From the NCBI RefSeq assembly GCF_030144325.1, contig NZ_CP126307.1, forward strand, positions 4,616,001 to 4,680,000: a DNA stretch of 64,000 bases, in the 5' to 3' direction. The position numbers and the translations under genes are program-made. Source of the DNA: Bosea vestrisii (lineage in GTDB: Bacteria > Pseudomonadota > Alphaproteobacteria > Rhizobiales > Beijerinckiaceae). The notes below the pieces were generated by a model. The model searched no databases and was not told the origin of the DNA. It saw only the letters and a program-made list of their open reading frames with translations. This document shows positions 1 to 8,936 of this stretch, one piece after another (position 1 is the stretch's first letter; every line of letters starts with the position of its first letter).

Positions 1-1409
1 TCTTCGTCGAGAAGGAGAGCAAGGAGATCCTGCTCGACCCGAAGGTCAACGCCGCGATCGCCGAAGCCTTCGAGCAGGAGGGCGCCGACGCCTGGTTCAC
101 CGACACCGACGGCGCTCGTTTCCTCAAGCCCCATGGCTATGACCCAGCCAAGTACGAGCGTGTCACCGACGTGCTCGATGTCTGGTTCGATTCCGGCTCG
201 ACCCACGCCTTCACGCTGGAGAAGCGCGCCGATCTCAAGACCCATCGCGTCGTCGATGGCGGCCGCGACAAGGTGATGTATCTGGAAGGCTCGGACCAGC
301 ATCGCGGCTGGTTCCATTCGAGCCTGCTGGAGAGCTGCGGCACGCGTGGCCGCGCGCCCTTCGACGTGGTGCTGACCCACGGCTTCTGCCTCGACGAGAA
401 GGGCGAGAAGATGTCGAAGTCGAAGGGCAACGTCACCGCCCCGCAGGACATCATCAAGGACAGCGGCGCCGACATTCTGCGCCTCTGGGTGGCGGCTGCC
501 GACTATTCCGACGATCTGCGCATCGGCAAGGAGATCCTCAAGACCTTCGTCGAGACCTATCGCAAGCTGCGCAACACCATGCGCTGGATGCTCGGCACGC
601 TCGCCCATTTCGACGAGGCGATCCGCATCTCCGAGCCGGCCTCGATGCCGGAGCTGGAGCGGCTGATGCTGCATCGCCTCGCCGAGCTCGGCCCGCAGGT
701 CGAGGAAGCCTACCGGACCTATGACTACAAGAAGGTCGTGACCCTGCTCTCGCAGTTCATGAACACCGAGCTCTCGGCCTTCTATTTCGACGTCCGCAAG
801 GACGCGCTCTACTGCGATCCGCGCTCCAGCCATGTCCGCAAGAGCGCGCTGACCGTGGTTGATCATCTCTTCCGCTGCCTGACGACCTGGCTCGCGCCGA
901 TCCTGGTCTTCACCGCGGAAGAAGCCTGGCTCGAACGCTATCCGGACGCCAGGACCGGCGAGGCTTCCGTCCATCTCGAGCTCTTCGCCAAGGCGGATGA
1001 GGCCTGGCTCGCCCCCGAGCTGGCCGAGCGCTGGGCCAAGGTTCGCCGCGTGCGCCGCGTCGTCACCGGCGCGCTCGAGCTGGAGCGCGCCGGCAAGCGC
1101 ATCGGCTCCTCGCTCGAGGCTGCGTCGATCGTCCACATCGCCGATCCTGATCTGCGCGCGGCACTAAGCGGGCTCGACCTTGCCGAGATCTGCATCACCT
1201 CCGGTGCGAAGATCGCGGACGGGGAGGGGCCGGCCGATGCCTTCCGCCTGCCGGACGTGCCTGGCGTCGCGGTCGTGCCGACACGGGCCTCGGGCATCAA
1301 ATGCGCCCGCTCCTGGAAGTATTTCGATCCGGCCACGGCCGAGCCGGGTTTCCCCGAGGTGACGCCGCGCGACGCCAAGGCGCTGCGCGAGCTCGGGCGC
1401 GCGGCATGA
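1..1409 (+). CDS. ileS: isoleucyl-tRNA synthetase, C-terminal part (5' end outside window)
   Basis: Class I aminoacyl-tRNA synthetase that charges tRNA-Ile in the cytoplasm. Only the C-terminal part is present; the frame is open from base 3. Visible are the DVWFDSGSTH segment of the catalytic core and the KMSKSKGN signature near 410-431, followed by the helical anticodon-binding domain. The tail has a single Cys pair position, KCARSW, where the second zinc-ligand Cys of the usual KCxRCW motif is Ser, and no second CxxC follows. The stop codon overlaps the lspA start (ATGA), the ileS-lspA coupling known from many proteobacteria. Family assignment is secure. Confidence 0.97.
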   Translation, partial: FVEKESKEILLDPKVNAAIAEAFEQEGADAWFTDTDGARFLKPHGYDPAKYERVTDVLDVWFDSGSTHAFTLEKRADLKTHRVVDGGRDKVMYLEGSDQHRGWFHSSLLESCGTRGRAPFDVVLTHGFCLDEKGEKMSKSKGNVTAPQDIIKDSGADILRLWVAAADYSDDLRIGKEILKTFVETYRKLRNTMRWMLGTLAHFDEAIRISEPASMPELERLMLHRLAELGPQVEEAYRTYDYKKVVTLLSQFMNTELSAFYFDVRKDALYCDPRSSHVRKSALTVVDHLFRCLTTWLAPILVFTAEEAWLERYPDARTGEASVHLELFAKADEAWLAPELAERWAKVRRVRRVVTGALELERAGKRIGSSLEAASIVHIADPDLRAALSGLDLAEICITSGAKIADGEGPADAFRLPDVPGVAVVPTRASGIKCARSWKYFDPATAEPGFPEVTPRDAKALRELGRAA

Positions 1410-1906
1410 AGACCGAGATGACGCCGGCGCGTCGCCTCGGCGTCTGGATCGTCGCGCTGACTTTCGTGCTCGACCAGGCGCTGAAGCTCTGGCTGCTCTT
1501 CGGCGCACGCCTTGCCGAGGAGGGGCCGTTCCAGCTCGCCTCCTTCCTGGAGATCGTGCTCGCCTGGAACCGCGGCATCTCCTACGGCCTGTTCCAGCAA
1601 TCGACCGATATCGGCCGCTGGGCGCTCGTGGTGCTCTCCATCGTCGCGGCGATCTGGCTCTGGCGCTGGATGTGGCGGACAGGGGATCGGCTGACGGTGG
1701 TGAGCCTGGCGCTCATTATCGGTGGCGCACTCGGCAATGGGCTCGATCGCATCGTCTACGGCGCAGTCGTCGACTTCGTGCATTTTCATGTCGGCAGCTT
1801 CAGCTGGTACATCTTCAACATCGCCGACGCGGCGATCGTCTTCGGCGTGCTCGGACTGCTCTACGAGTCGCTGCGGCCGGGAGCGGACCGTTCGAAATCC
1901 GCCTGA
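1406..1906 (+). CDS. lspA: lipoprotein signal peptidase (signal peptidase II)
   Basis: Inner-membrane aspartyl peptidase that removes the signal peptide of diacylated prolipoproteins. The 166-residue product has four hydrophobic segments and both catalytic motifs: GNGLDR with Asp114 and FNIAD with Asp141. The start is the ATG that overlaps the ileS stop by four bases; this places an arginine-rich N-terminus before the first membrane helix at about 12-32. Length is normal for the family. It is probably cotranscribed with ileS. Confidence 0.96.
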   Translation: MKTEMTPARRLGVWIVALTFVLDQALKLWLLFGARLAEEGPFQLASFLEIVLAWNRGISYGLFQQSTDIGRWALVVLSIVAAIWLWRWMWRTGDRLTVVSLALIIGGALGNGLDRIVYGAVVDFVHFHVGSFSWYIFNIADAAIVFGVLGLLYESLRPGADRSKSA

Positions 1907-1957
1907 ACAGCGCTGTGGCCGCCTGCAAACCGGCTGGCCACAGGCCATTTACGTCAT

Positions 1958-1987
1958 TCCGGCAAAAGGGCTCCCGATTTTGCCGGA
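1958..1987. repeat. 10-bp perfect inverted repeat downstream of lspA
   Basis: TCCGGCAAAA (1958-1967) and TTTTGCCGGA (1978-1987) are exact reverse complements separated by ten bases. It lies 50 bases after the lspA stop and could act as a transcription terminator, although no T-tract follows the hairpin. A protein-binding dyad is the alternative. Confidence 0.45.
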
Positions 1988-2065
1988 TATGGGTTAAAAG
2001 GCCCGCCATGCTTTTGCCGCGCCGCTGCTCCATGACAGCGACCGACATTCCTACGGAGAGGTGAG

Positions 2066-2722
2066 ATGGCTTATCGGATCCGCGCTTCGCGCATGCTGCT
2101 CGCGGGCGGCCTGTTGCTGGCGACGACCCCTGCTTTCGCCCAGGAAGGCATGCTCTTCAAGAACCTGGTGAATGGGCTCGGCCTGTTCGGCACCGACAAG
2201 GCGGACATCGAGTATAAGCAGCGCGCGCCGCTGGTCGTGCCGCCGTCCTCGTCCCTGCCCAAGCCGCAGGAGGCTGCCGCGAACCGTAGCGCCGCCTGGC
2301 CGGATGATCCGGACGTTGCCCGCCGCAAGGCCGAGCGCGACAGTTCCAACATCCTGTTCTCGAACACTGAATCCTATCGCGCCAACACCAGGCCGCTGCT
2401 GTCGCAGGAAGAGCTTCGGCGCGGGCGCGTCACCGGTCGTACGAACGGACCAGAAGGTATCGTTCCGGATCACAACACCGGCAACAACCAGATCGCACCG
2501 ATCCGTATCGGCCGCGAGATGGCGGCCCGCCAGGCCCAGACCGATACCTCCAACCTCGAATACGGCACCGAACCCTCGCGCCGCTATCTGCACGAGCCGC
2601 CGACCGGCTATCGTCGCCCTGCCGGCACGGCAGCTCTCGGTCCGGGCGCCTCCGGCCCACGCGAGGACAAGCAGGCGGTCGGCCAGCGCGAATTCCTCAC
2701 CGGCCAGAAGGTCTACGAGTAG
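2066..2722 (+). CDS. secreted hypothetical protein downstream of lspA
   Basis: A 218-residue protein with a clear Sec signal peptide (two Arg near the start, hydrophobic stretch 9-23, cleavage expected after AFA at 24). The rest is polar, rich in Pro, Arg and Ser, with no predicted membrane segment and no catalytic motif I recognise; it looks extended or partly disordered. An AGGTG-type ribosome site (GGAGAGGTGAG) directly precedes the ATG. It sits between lspA and two M16 peptidases in the same direction. A periplasmic or cell-envelope role is inference from the signal peptide only. Confidence 0.75.
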   Translation: MAYRIRASRMLLAGGLLLATTPAFAQEGMLFKNLVNGLGLFGTDKADIEYKQRAPLVVPPSSSLPKPQEAAANRSAAWPDDPDVARRKAERDSSNILFSNTESYRANTRPLLSQEELRRGRVTGRTNGPEGIVPDHNTGNNQIAPIRIGREMAARQAQTDTSNLEYGTEPSRRYLHEPPTGYRRPAGTAALGPGASGPREDKQAVGQREFLTGQKVYE

Positions 2723-2863
2723 GCTCAAGCCATCGTTCCGCGCCGCGTTGGTTTTCCGGCGCAGCCGACCTATCTATGAACGAGCCTTTTCCCGGCTCGG
2801 GTCCTTGCGGGCCCGGGCCGGATTGCTATCAAGCCGCCATTCGCGCAGGAGCCTCATCCGATC

Positions 2864-4174
2864 ATGACGGTCCATACCCCGCCCGGCCAGGTTCCGTCCG
2901 GCAACGCGGCCAGCCCGATCGAATCCTTCCGCCTCGCCAACGGGCTCGAGATCGTCGTCGCACCAGACCATCGCGCGCCCGTCGTCACCCATATGGTCTG
3001 GTATCGCAACGGCTCCGGCGATGATCCGGCCAGCAAATCGGGCATCGCCCATTTCCTCGAGCACCTGATGTTCAAGGGCACGGCAAAATGGCCGGCGGGC
3101 GAATTCTCGAAGATCGTCGCGGGCTATGGCGGCCAGGAGAACGCCTTCACCTCCTATGACTACACCGCCTATTTCCAGCGCGTGCCCAAGGAACATCTGC
3201 GCGCGATGATGGATTACGAGGCCGACCGGATGACCGGCCTCGCCTTCGACGAGAGTGTGGTCGCGCCCGAGCGCGATGTCGTCTTGGAAGAGCGGCGCAT
3301 GCGCGTCGATGCCGACCCCGCCGCCCAGCTCGGCGAGGAGTTCTCCAGCGCGCTCTATGTCCACCACCCCTATGGTACGCCGGTCATCGGCTGGGAGCAC
3401 GAGATCGAGGAACTCTCCCGCGACGACGCCTTCGCCTATTACCAGCGCTTCTATACGCCGGAGAACGCCATCCTGGTGGTTGCCGGCGATGTCGAGCCGG
3501 CGCAGGTGCTGGCCCTGGCACAGGAAACCTATGGCGTAATCCCGGCCCGCGGCGAGGCCCCGCGCCGCAAGCGCCCGGCCGAGCCGGAGCCGCGTGCGGC
3601 CCGGCGTGTCGTGCTCAACGACCCGCGCGTGCAGCAGCCCTCGCTGCGCCGGGCCTGGCTGGCGCCGACTTATGTTTCGGCTGAGCGCGACGAGGCCTTC
3701 GCGCTCGAGCTCGCGGCCGAGATCCTCGGCGGTGGCACGACCTCGCGGCTCTATCGCAAGCTTTGCGTCGAGCAGGAGCTTGCCGCCGGCGCCGGCGCCT
3801 ATTTCATGGGCTCGATGGTCGATCGCTCGACCTTCCAGCTCTCGGTCAGCCCGCGCCCGGGCGTCGAGATGACGGCGCTCGAAGCCGGGCTGGACGTCGC
3901 GCTCGCCGCCTTCATCGCGGAAGGGCCGACCGAGCTCGAGCTCACCCGCGCCCGCACCCGCCTCGTCGCCGAGACGGTCTTCGCTCGGGACAGCCAGTCC
4001 TCGCTCGCCCGCATCTTCGGCGCCTCGCTCGCCGTCGGCGAGACGGTCGAGGACGTGCTGCTCTGGCCGCAGCGCGTCGAGGCGGTGACGCGCGAGCAGG
4101 TCACCGAGGCGGTCAGGCGCTATCTCAAGCCCGACCGCTCGGTCACCGGCCTGCTGCTGCCGGCCGCTGCCTGA
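2864..4174 (+). CDS. M16 family zinc peptidase, catalytic subunit
   Basis: Pitrilysin/insulinase-family metallopeptidase of 436 residues. The inverted zinc motif HFLEH (His63, Glu66, His67) is present near the N-terminus and the downstream acidic stretch with VLEERR supplies the expected third ligand region. No signal peptide is evident at the chosen ATG. The next gene is a same-size M16 homologue without the zinc motif. Such catalytic/non-catalytic pairs form heterodimers in the family (as in mitochondrial processing peptidase and Sphingomonas peptidases), so this is probably the active half of a pair. Substrate is unknown. Confidence 0.92.
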   Translation: MTVHTPPGQVPSGNAASPIESFRLANGLEIVVAPDHRAPVVTHMVWYRNGSGDDPASKSGIAHFLEHLMFKGTAKWPAGEFSKIVAGYGGQENAFTSYDYTAYFQRVPKEHLRAMMDYEADRMTGLAFDESVVAPERDVVLEERRMRVDADPAAQLGEEFSSALYVHHPYGTPVIGWEHEIEELSRDDAFAYYQRFYTPENAILVVAGDVEPAQVLALAQETYGVIPARGEAPRRKRPAEPEPRAARRVVLNDPRVQQPSLRRAWLAPTYVSAERDEAFALELAAEILGGGTTSRLYRKLCVEQELAAGAGAYFMGSMVDRSTFQLSVSPRPGVEMTALEAGLDVALAAFIAEGPTELELTRARTRLVAETVFARDSQSSLARIFGASLAVGETVEDVLLWPQRVEAVTREQVTEAVRRYLKPDRSVTGLLLPAAA

Positions 4175-4226
4175 CGCTTCGACCAAGCCATTACGGGCAG
4201 CGCAGAGCTGCCATCGAGGATTGCTG

Positions 4227-5519
4227 ATGACCGTTTCGCTTGCCCCCGCCGTCGCCTCTCCCGGCCCCTCGCTCACCGTCCAGCGCGTCACCGCTGCCTG
4301 CGGCGTCGAGGCCTGGCTGGTCGAGGAGCACAGCCTGCCGCTGCTCGCGCTCGACTTCGCCTTCGACGGTGGCGCCAATCGCGACCCGGCCGATGCTGCC
4401 GGCAGCGCCAATCTGGTCTCAGGCCTGCTCGACGAGGGCGCCGGTGATCTCGACGCCGAGGCGTTCCAGGGCCGCCTCGCAGACCACGCGATCAACCTCT
4501 CCTTCGACGCCCGCCGCGATGATTTCCACGGCCAGCTCCAGACCCTGTCGCAGCATCGCGAGGTCGCCTTCGAGTTGCTCGGCCTCGCCCTCAACGCGCC
4601 GCGCTTCGACGCTGAGGCGGTGGCGCGCGTCAAGGCGCAGGTGATCGCCGGACTGCAGCGCCAGGCGCAGAATCCCGACGTGATCTGCCGCAACGCGCTC
4701 TTCGCCGCGGCCTTCCCCGGCCATGCCTATGGCCGGCCCGAGCGCGGCGACGTCGCCAGCGTCGGCTCCCTGCAGCCGGCGGGGCTGAAGGCGTTGACGC
4801 GCGACCTCTTCACCCGTGGCGGGCTGAAGGTCGTTGCGGTCGGCGCCATCACCGCGGCCGAGCTGGCGGTGCGGCTCGACGCCCTGTTCGGGGGGCTGCC
4901 GGCCGGCACGCCACGCGCCCAGCCAGCTGCTCCGCTGCCGATCGGCGATCTCGGGCAGACGCATGTGCTCGATCTCGATGTGCCGCAGACCGTGCTGCGT
5001 TTCGTTGGTCCCGGCGTAATGTGGAACGATCCCGACTTCATCACCGCGACCGTTCTGAACCATATCCTCGGCGGCTCGGCCTTCACCTCGCGCTTGTTCA
5101 TGGAAGTCCGCGAGAAGCGCGGTCTCGCCTATGGCGTGTCGTCCAGCCTGATGCCGCTGCGCCAGACCGGCTTCCTCGTCGGCGGCACCTCGACCCGCAA
5201 TGACCGCGTTGCCGAATCGATGAGCGTGATCCGCGCGGAGATCGCCAAGCTCGTGAGCGAAGGGCCGAGCGAGCATGAGGTCGAGGAGGCCAAGCGCTAT
5301 CTGATCGGCTCCTATTCGCTGCGCTTCGACACCTCGCCGAAGATCGCCGGCGAACTGCTCGGCCTCGCGATCCGCGGCGAGCAGCCGGACTTCGTCGAGA
5401 CGCGCAACCAGCGCTTCGCCGCGGTGACCCTGGCCGATGTCCGGCGCGTCGCGCAGCGCCTGTTCGGCGAGGGCAAGCTGCTCGTCCAGGCGGTCGGCCG
5501 GCCGGTCGGGCTGGTCTGA
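4227..5519 (+). CDS. M16 family protein, non-catalytic partner
   Basis: About 430 residues with the M16 fold along its length, including the C-terminal GGSAFTSRLFMEVREKRGLA region that matches substrate-handling motifs of the family. At the position of HxxEH it reads LLDEGAG, so zinc binding and catalysis are lost. The ATG at 4227 is chosen over the TTG at 4221 because GAGGA at 4216-4220 lies six bases upstream. It follows the catalytic M16 gene after 52 bases and precedes mutL by 18 bases, suggesting one transcript. Inferred role: structural half of a heterodimeric peptidase. Confidence 0.9.
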   Translation: MTVSLAPAVASPGPSLTVQRVTAACGVEAWLVEEHSLPLLALDFAFDGGANRDPADAAGSANLVSGLLDEGAGDLDAEAFQGRLADHAINLSFDARRDDFHGQLQTLSQHREVAFELLGLALNAPRFDAEAVARVKAQVIAGLQRQAQNPDVICRNALFAAAFPGHAYGRPERGDVASVGSLQPAGLKALTRDLFTRGGLKVVAVGAITAAELAVRLDALFGGLPAGTPRAQPAAPLPIGDLGQTHVLDLDVPQTVLRFVGPGVMWNDPDFITATVLNHILGGSAFTSRLFMEVREKRGLAYGVSSSLMPLRQTGFLVGGTSTRNDRVAESMSVIRAEIAKLVSEGPSEHEVEEAKRYLIGSYSLRFDTSPKIAGELLGLAIRGEQPDFVETRNQRFAAVTLADVRRVAQRLFGEGKLLVQAVGRPVGLV

Positions 5520-5537
5520 GGCGGCCGTACCACCGCC

Positions 5538-7349
5538 ATGACCGTCCGCCGTCTCGATCCCGTCCTGGTCGACCGCATCGCCGCCGGCGAGGTCATCGAG
5601 CGGCCGGCTGCGGCGGTGAAGGAGCTGGTCGAGAACGCGATCGACGCCGGTGCCACCAGCATTGCTGTTACCATCAAGGCTGGCGGGCGCGAGCTGATCC
5701 GTGTCGTCGATGACGGCAGCGGCATGAGCCCGGACGACCTCGCGCTCTGCGTCGAGCGCCACGCCACCTCCAAGCTCCCCGATGGCGACCTTTTCGCCAT
5801 CCGCTCGCTCGGTTTCCGGGGCGAGGCGCTCCCGTCGATCGGTTCGGTAGCGCGCTTGTCTATTACCACCCGCCCGCGCGACGCGGCGCAGGGCTCGGCG
5901 CTCGTGGTTGAGGCTGGAGCCAAGGGGCCAATGCGGCCCGCAGCAGCCGCGTCCGGAACCCGCATCGAGGTCAGCGACCTCTTCATCTTCACGCCCGCCC
6001 GCCTCAAATTCCTGAAGAGCGACCGGGCCGAGGCGCAGGCCGTCTCCGACATGCTGCGGCGGCTGGCGATCGCCCATCCGGAGGTCCGCTTCTCGCTCGA
6101 AGGCGAGTATGCTGGCGCCTTCGACTGGCCGGCCGAACCGATCGGCGCCGAGGGCCGCTTGCGCCGCCTCGGCCGCGCGCTCGGGCGCGACTTCCCGGAG
6201 AATGCCCTGCCGGTCGAGACCGAGCGCGAGGGCGTCCGGCTCTCCGGCTTCGCCGGCCTGCCGACCTTCCATCGCGGTACCTCGGCCGGCGTGCACATGG
6301 CGGTCAATGGCCGGCCGGTGCGTGACAAGCTGCTGCTTTCGGCCGTGCGCGGCGCCTATGCCGACGTCGTGCCCTCCGACCGGCATCCGGTGCTCTATCT
6401 CGACGTGCTCTGCGATCCCGCCGTCGTCGACGTCAACGTCCACCCGGCCAAGAGCGAGGTCCGCTTCCGCGATCCGGCGCTGGTGCGCGGCCTCGTGGTC
6501 TCGAGCCTCAAGGCCGCGCTTGCCGGCGCCGGCCATCGCGCCACCACCACCGGCGGCGCGCGCACGCTCGACGCCTTCCGTGCGGTCTTTTCAGGCGGTG
6601 GCTTCGGTGGCGGGCCGGCCACGATCCAGCGCCCGCACTTCGGCAGCGTCGCCGACTGGCGCATGCGGGAGGCGGCTGCCCAGCCGATGCAGGCCGGCTT
6701 CGCCGATCTCGCCATGCCTTCTGCCGATGCCCGCGCCCATCTCGCCGAGCCGCCGCAGGATGCGCTCGACCGGCCGCTTGGCGCGGCCCGCGCCCAGGTC
6801 CACGGCACCTATATCGTCGCCCAGACCCGCGACGGCATGGTGATCGTCGACCAGCACGCCGCCCATGAACGGCTGGTCTATGAGCGCCTCAAGGCCGAGC
6901 GGGCCAGGGCCGGCATCATCAGCCAGCCCTTGCTGCTGCCCGAGGTGGTCGAGCTCGATCCCGTCGATGCCGACCGGCTGAACGCGGCGGCGGCCGATCT
7001 CGCCTCGCTCGGCCTCGTCATCGAGAGCTTCGGCCCCGGCGCCGTGCTGGTGCGCGAGGCGCCCTCCGCCATCGCCGGCGGCAACCTGCAGGGCATCGTC
7101 CGCGATGTCGCCGACGCGCTCGCCGAGCATGGCGACGCCGGCTCGCTGGAACGGCGGCTCGACCATGTGCTGGCGACCATGGCCTGCCACAACTCGGTCC
7201 GCGCCGGCCGGCGCCTGCGCCCCGAGGAGATGGACGCGCTGCTGCGCGAGATGGAAGCGACCCCGAATTCCGGCCAGTGCAATCACGGCCGGCCGACCTA
7301 TGTCGAACTGAAGCTCAGCGATATCGAGAAGCTGTTCGGACGGCGGTGA
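5538..7349 (+). CDS. mutL: DNA mismatch repair protein MutL (endonuclease type)
   Basis: MutL couples mismatch recognition by MutS to strand removal. The 603-residue protein has the GHKL ATPase motifs in order: ENAIDAG, DDGSGM, GFRGEAL. A variable linker (about 335-420) precedes the C-terminal dimerisation domain. That domain carries DQHAAHERLVYE, which fits DQHA(X)2E(X)4E, the metal site of MutL nicking endonucleases, plus the conserved ACHNSVRAG and CNHGRP segments. This agrees with the absence of MutH from alphaproteobacteria. The start GCCATG lies 18 bases after the M16 partner gene. Confidence 0.97.
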   Translation: MTVRRLDPVLVDRIAAGEVIERPAAAVKELVENAIDAGATSIAVTIKAGGRELIRVVDDGSGMSPDDLALCVERHATSKLPDGDLFAIRSLGFRGEALPSIGSVARLSITTRPRDAAQGSALVVEAGAKGPMRPAAAASGTRIEVSDLFIFTPARLKFLKSDRAEAQAVSDMLRRLAIAHPEVRFSLEGEYAGAFDWPAEPIGAEGRLRRLGRALGRDFPENALPVETEREGVRLSGFAGLPTFHRGTSAGVHMAVNGRPVRDKLLLSAVRGAYADVVPSDRHPVLYLDVLCDPAVVDVNVHPAKSEVRFRDPALVRGLVVSSLKAALAGAGHRATTTGGARTLDAFRAVFSGGGFGGGPATIQRPHFGSVADWRMREAAAQPMQAGFADLAMPSADARAHLAEPPQDALDRPLGAARAQVHGTYIVAQTRDGMVIVDQHAAHERLVYERLKAERARAGIISQPLLLPEVVELDPVDADRLNAAAADLASLGLVIESFGPGAVLVREAPSAIAGGNLQGIVRDVADALAEHGDAGSLERRLDHVLATMACHNSVRAGRRLRPEEMDALLREMEATPNSGQCNHGRPTYVELKLSDIEKLFGRR

Positions 7350-7476
7350 GGTTTAACTCTCGAATGTTGTATCAATACGAAAATCGTTGAAAACGCGGTA
7401 CGAAATCACGGGAGGCCACATACGTTCTTGATCCAAGCGACCTCCCTACATGGATATTCACGGTCGGTTGTTGAGG

Positions 7477-8142
7477 CTATTTGTCGAAAGGTCTATCAAA
7501 AGCGGAGGCTCGTAACGCCTCAATCGCTTCCTCTTTGGCCTCTGCCGCCCGTTCGATAACGGCATCACGCATGAGATCAGGGTCGCGTGAATCTTCGTTC
7601 AGGCCGCTGAATGCACCTTCAGTCTCAAGCTTTTTGGCCAAGCTTGGAAAATGACGCGCCTCTGGCCAATCCTTCTCGGAATCCCAGTAGCCAATGGCTT
7701 TGAGGTGCACGATAGGTGCACCTTCCTTGCTCATGCGCCACAGCATAGTGCTCAGAACTGTCTCCGGCTCGGTACCTTCGATTACCAGTCCCCGTTCGCG
7801 CAGCAAGTTCAGAAGCACTGTCCGCTGGATTGGAGCGCCATGAACTTCAATGAGTTCGCGAGTCACGCGCGCGACCTCTTCCTTTGTTGAATTATGGGTT
7901 GCCATACGCTTTCGAGGCGAAGGAGCAGGCAGCGGAATGTCATTCCTTATAGGGAACACCACGACAGGGGCCTTGGTGCCGACCGCAATCGCGGCATCGG
8001 CGAACTTATGCCAAGCTGCGACGAACGCATCGATTTCGGCCGCAGAGCGCTGCCATTCCTCGATTTGCTGTTGAGCCTGATTAATCTGCGCGGCTATCGC
8101 GTCGCGTTGACGAAGAGCGTTCTCTAGAGCTTTGTCGGACAT
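7477..8142 (-). CDS. hypothetical protein: coiled coil plus HARE-HTH-like winged helix
   Basis: A 221-residue protein I do not recognise as a named family. Residues 1-45 form a Gln/Glu-rich predicted coiled coil. Residues about 85-150 (APIQRTVLLNLLRERGL, then TPET-like spacing and a final aromatic GYWD) resemble the HARE-HTH or related winged-helix pattern. The C-terminus is charged and helical. An AGGGGAA site precedes the ATG at 8142. It is convergent with mutL, and its codon use is visibly AT-richer than that of its neighbours. A DNA- or chromatin-binding role is inference from the fold pattern. Confidence 0.7.
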   Translation of the reverse strand: MSDKALENALRQRDAIAAQINQAQQQIEEWQRSAAEIDAFVAAWHKFADAAIAVGTKAPVVVFPIRNDIPLPAPSPRKRMATHNSTKEEVARVTRELIEVHGAPIQRTVLLNLLRERGLVIEGTEPETVLSTMLWRMSKEGAPIVHLKAIGYWDSEKDWPEARHFPSLAKKLETEGAFSGLNEDSRDPDLMRDAVIERAAEAKEEAIEALRASAFDRPFDK

Positions 8143-8479
8143 TCATCGTTCCCCTGATGTTCGCGGAATTTATAGCACAAAAGAATCTGTTGGGGAATTC
8201 AGCCTCGCGGTGTGAATGGCTCTTGTGCTCATTCAGGACATCGGCAATAATTCATTGTCGGCCTGAAACGAGTACGGCCCGGACAGAGGCGATTGCACTC
8301 GCCAAAGCCGGGCCGATTTTAGGTGGCAGCCGGGGTGTAGTGGCACGACCGGATGCCGGAACGCGGGAGTGGGCTCCCAGAGTTCGCTACGGAAATATAG
8401 CCCCTCTCGCCTCTCGGCGCAACGTGCCTTCACTCTAGGAGGCACCGATGAGCATCATTGCTTGTCACTATGTGTCTGC
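8143..8479. other. gap without convincing gene
   Basis: Lower-GC stretch between the winged-helix protein and a small possible gene. Short open frames exist in both directions but none shows a ribosome site, conserved motif or family resemblance. No tRNA or hairpin terminator seen. Confidence 0.4.
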
Positions 8480-8731
8480 TTACACGCGCATCCGCTTCGG
8501 GCGGCTTGAGCATGTTTGCGGGCACTGGCGCTGCTGCTGAGAGGCTTTCAGCGCCCTAGTCGGTAGAAGGCTTGCGATTGCGGTCTGATGCTGGCGTATC
8601 ACGTCTTTGGCGTACTGGCCGTCGGGGGGTACATCTCCCGGCGGCTTTTTCGTCTTCGACCGCTCAATACTATCTTCGACCTCGGCGGGCTTCGTTGCGA
8701 CAAAACGACTCAGTGCTTCGCCGAACGCCAT
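8480..8731 (-). CDS. possible small hypothetical protein, perhaps frameshifted
   Basis: 83 codons from an ATG, beginning MAFGEALSRF and rich in charged residues. The frame stays open upstream of this ATG (encoding ATDEKRKLEPPLKLD) but has no start codon. An overlapping frame from ATG 8832 encodes MNDLFACVEGRLRYKELIA and reaches the same point near 8780. Joining the two by one added base would give one protein of about 117 residues. The acidic/basic segment followed by 'LDMxFxEALxRF' is reminiscent of small proteins common in Hyphomicrobiales, but I cannot name a family. The C-terminal third looks unlike real coding sequence. Confidence 0.35.
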   Translation of the reverse strand: MAFGEALSRFVATKPAEVEDSIERSKTKKPPGDVPPDGQYAKDVIRQHQTAIASLLPTRALKASQQQRQCPQTCSSRPKRMRV

Positions 8732-8936
8732 ATCGAGTTTGAGCGGCGGCTCCAGCTTGCGTTTCTCGTCCGTCGCGCGATCAATTCCTTGTAGCGAAGC
8801 CGACCTTCGACGCAGGCGAACAGGTCGTTCATGCGAGGTCCCATAGTCATGTCGCGACGACGGATACTAAGCGCTAAAATAGGGCCGAGGATAAGATCGC
8901 GCTCTATCACCGCCGATCAGCATGAGGCGCGCGTTT

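Noticed and set aside
4419..6536. 705-codon open frame on the minus strand across the M16 and mutL genes
   Set aside because: Antisense shadow of GC-rich coding sequence; its translation is low-complexity and mutL and M16 motifs are on the plus strand.
8300..8420. tRNA-like GC-rich segment
   Set aside because: Cloverleaf stems and the conserved T-loop GTTCGA-type sequence could not be matched.
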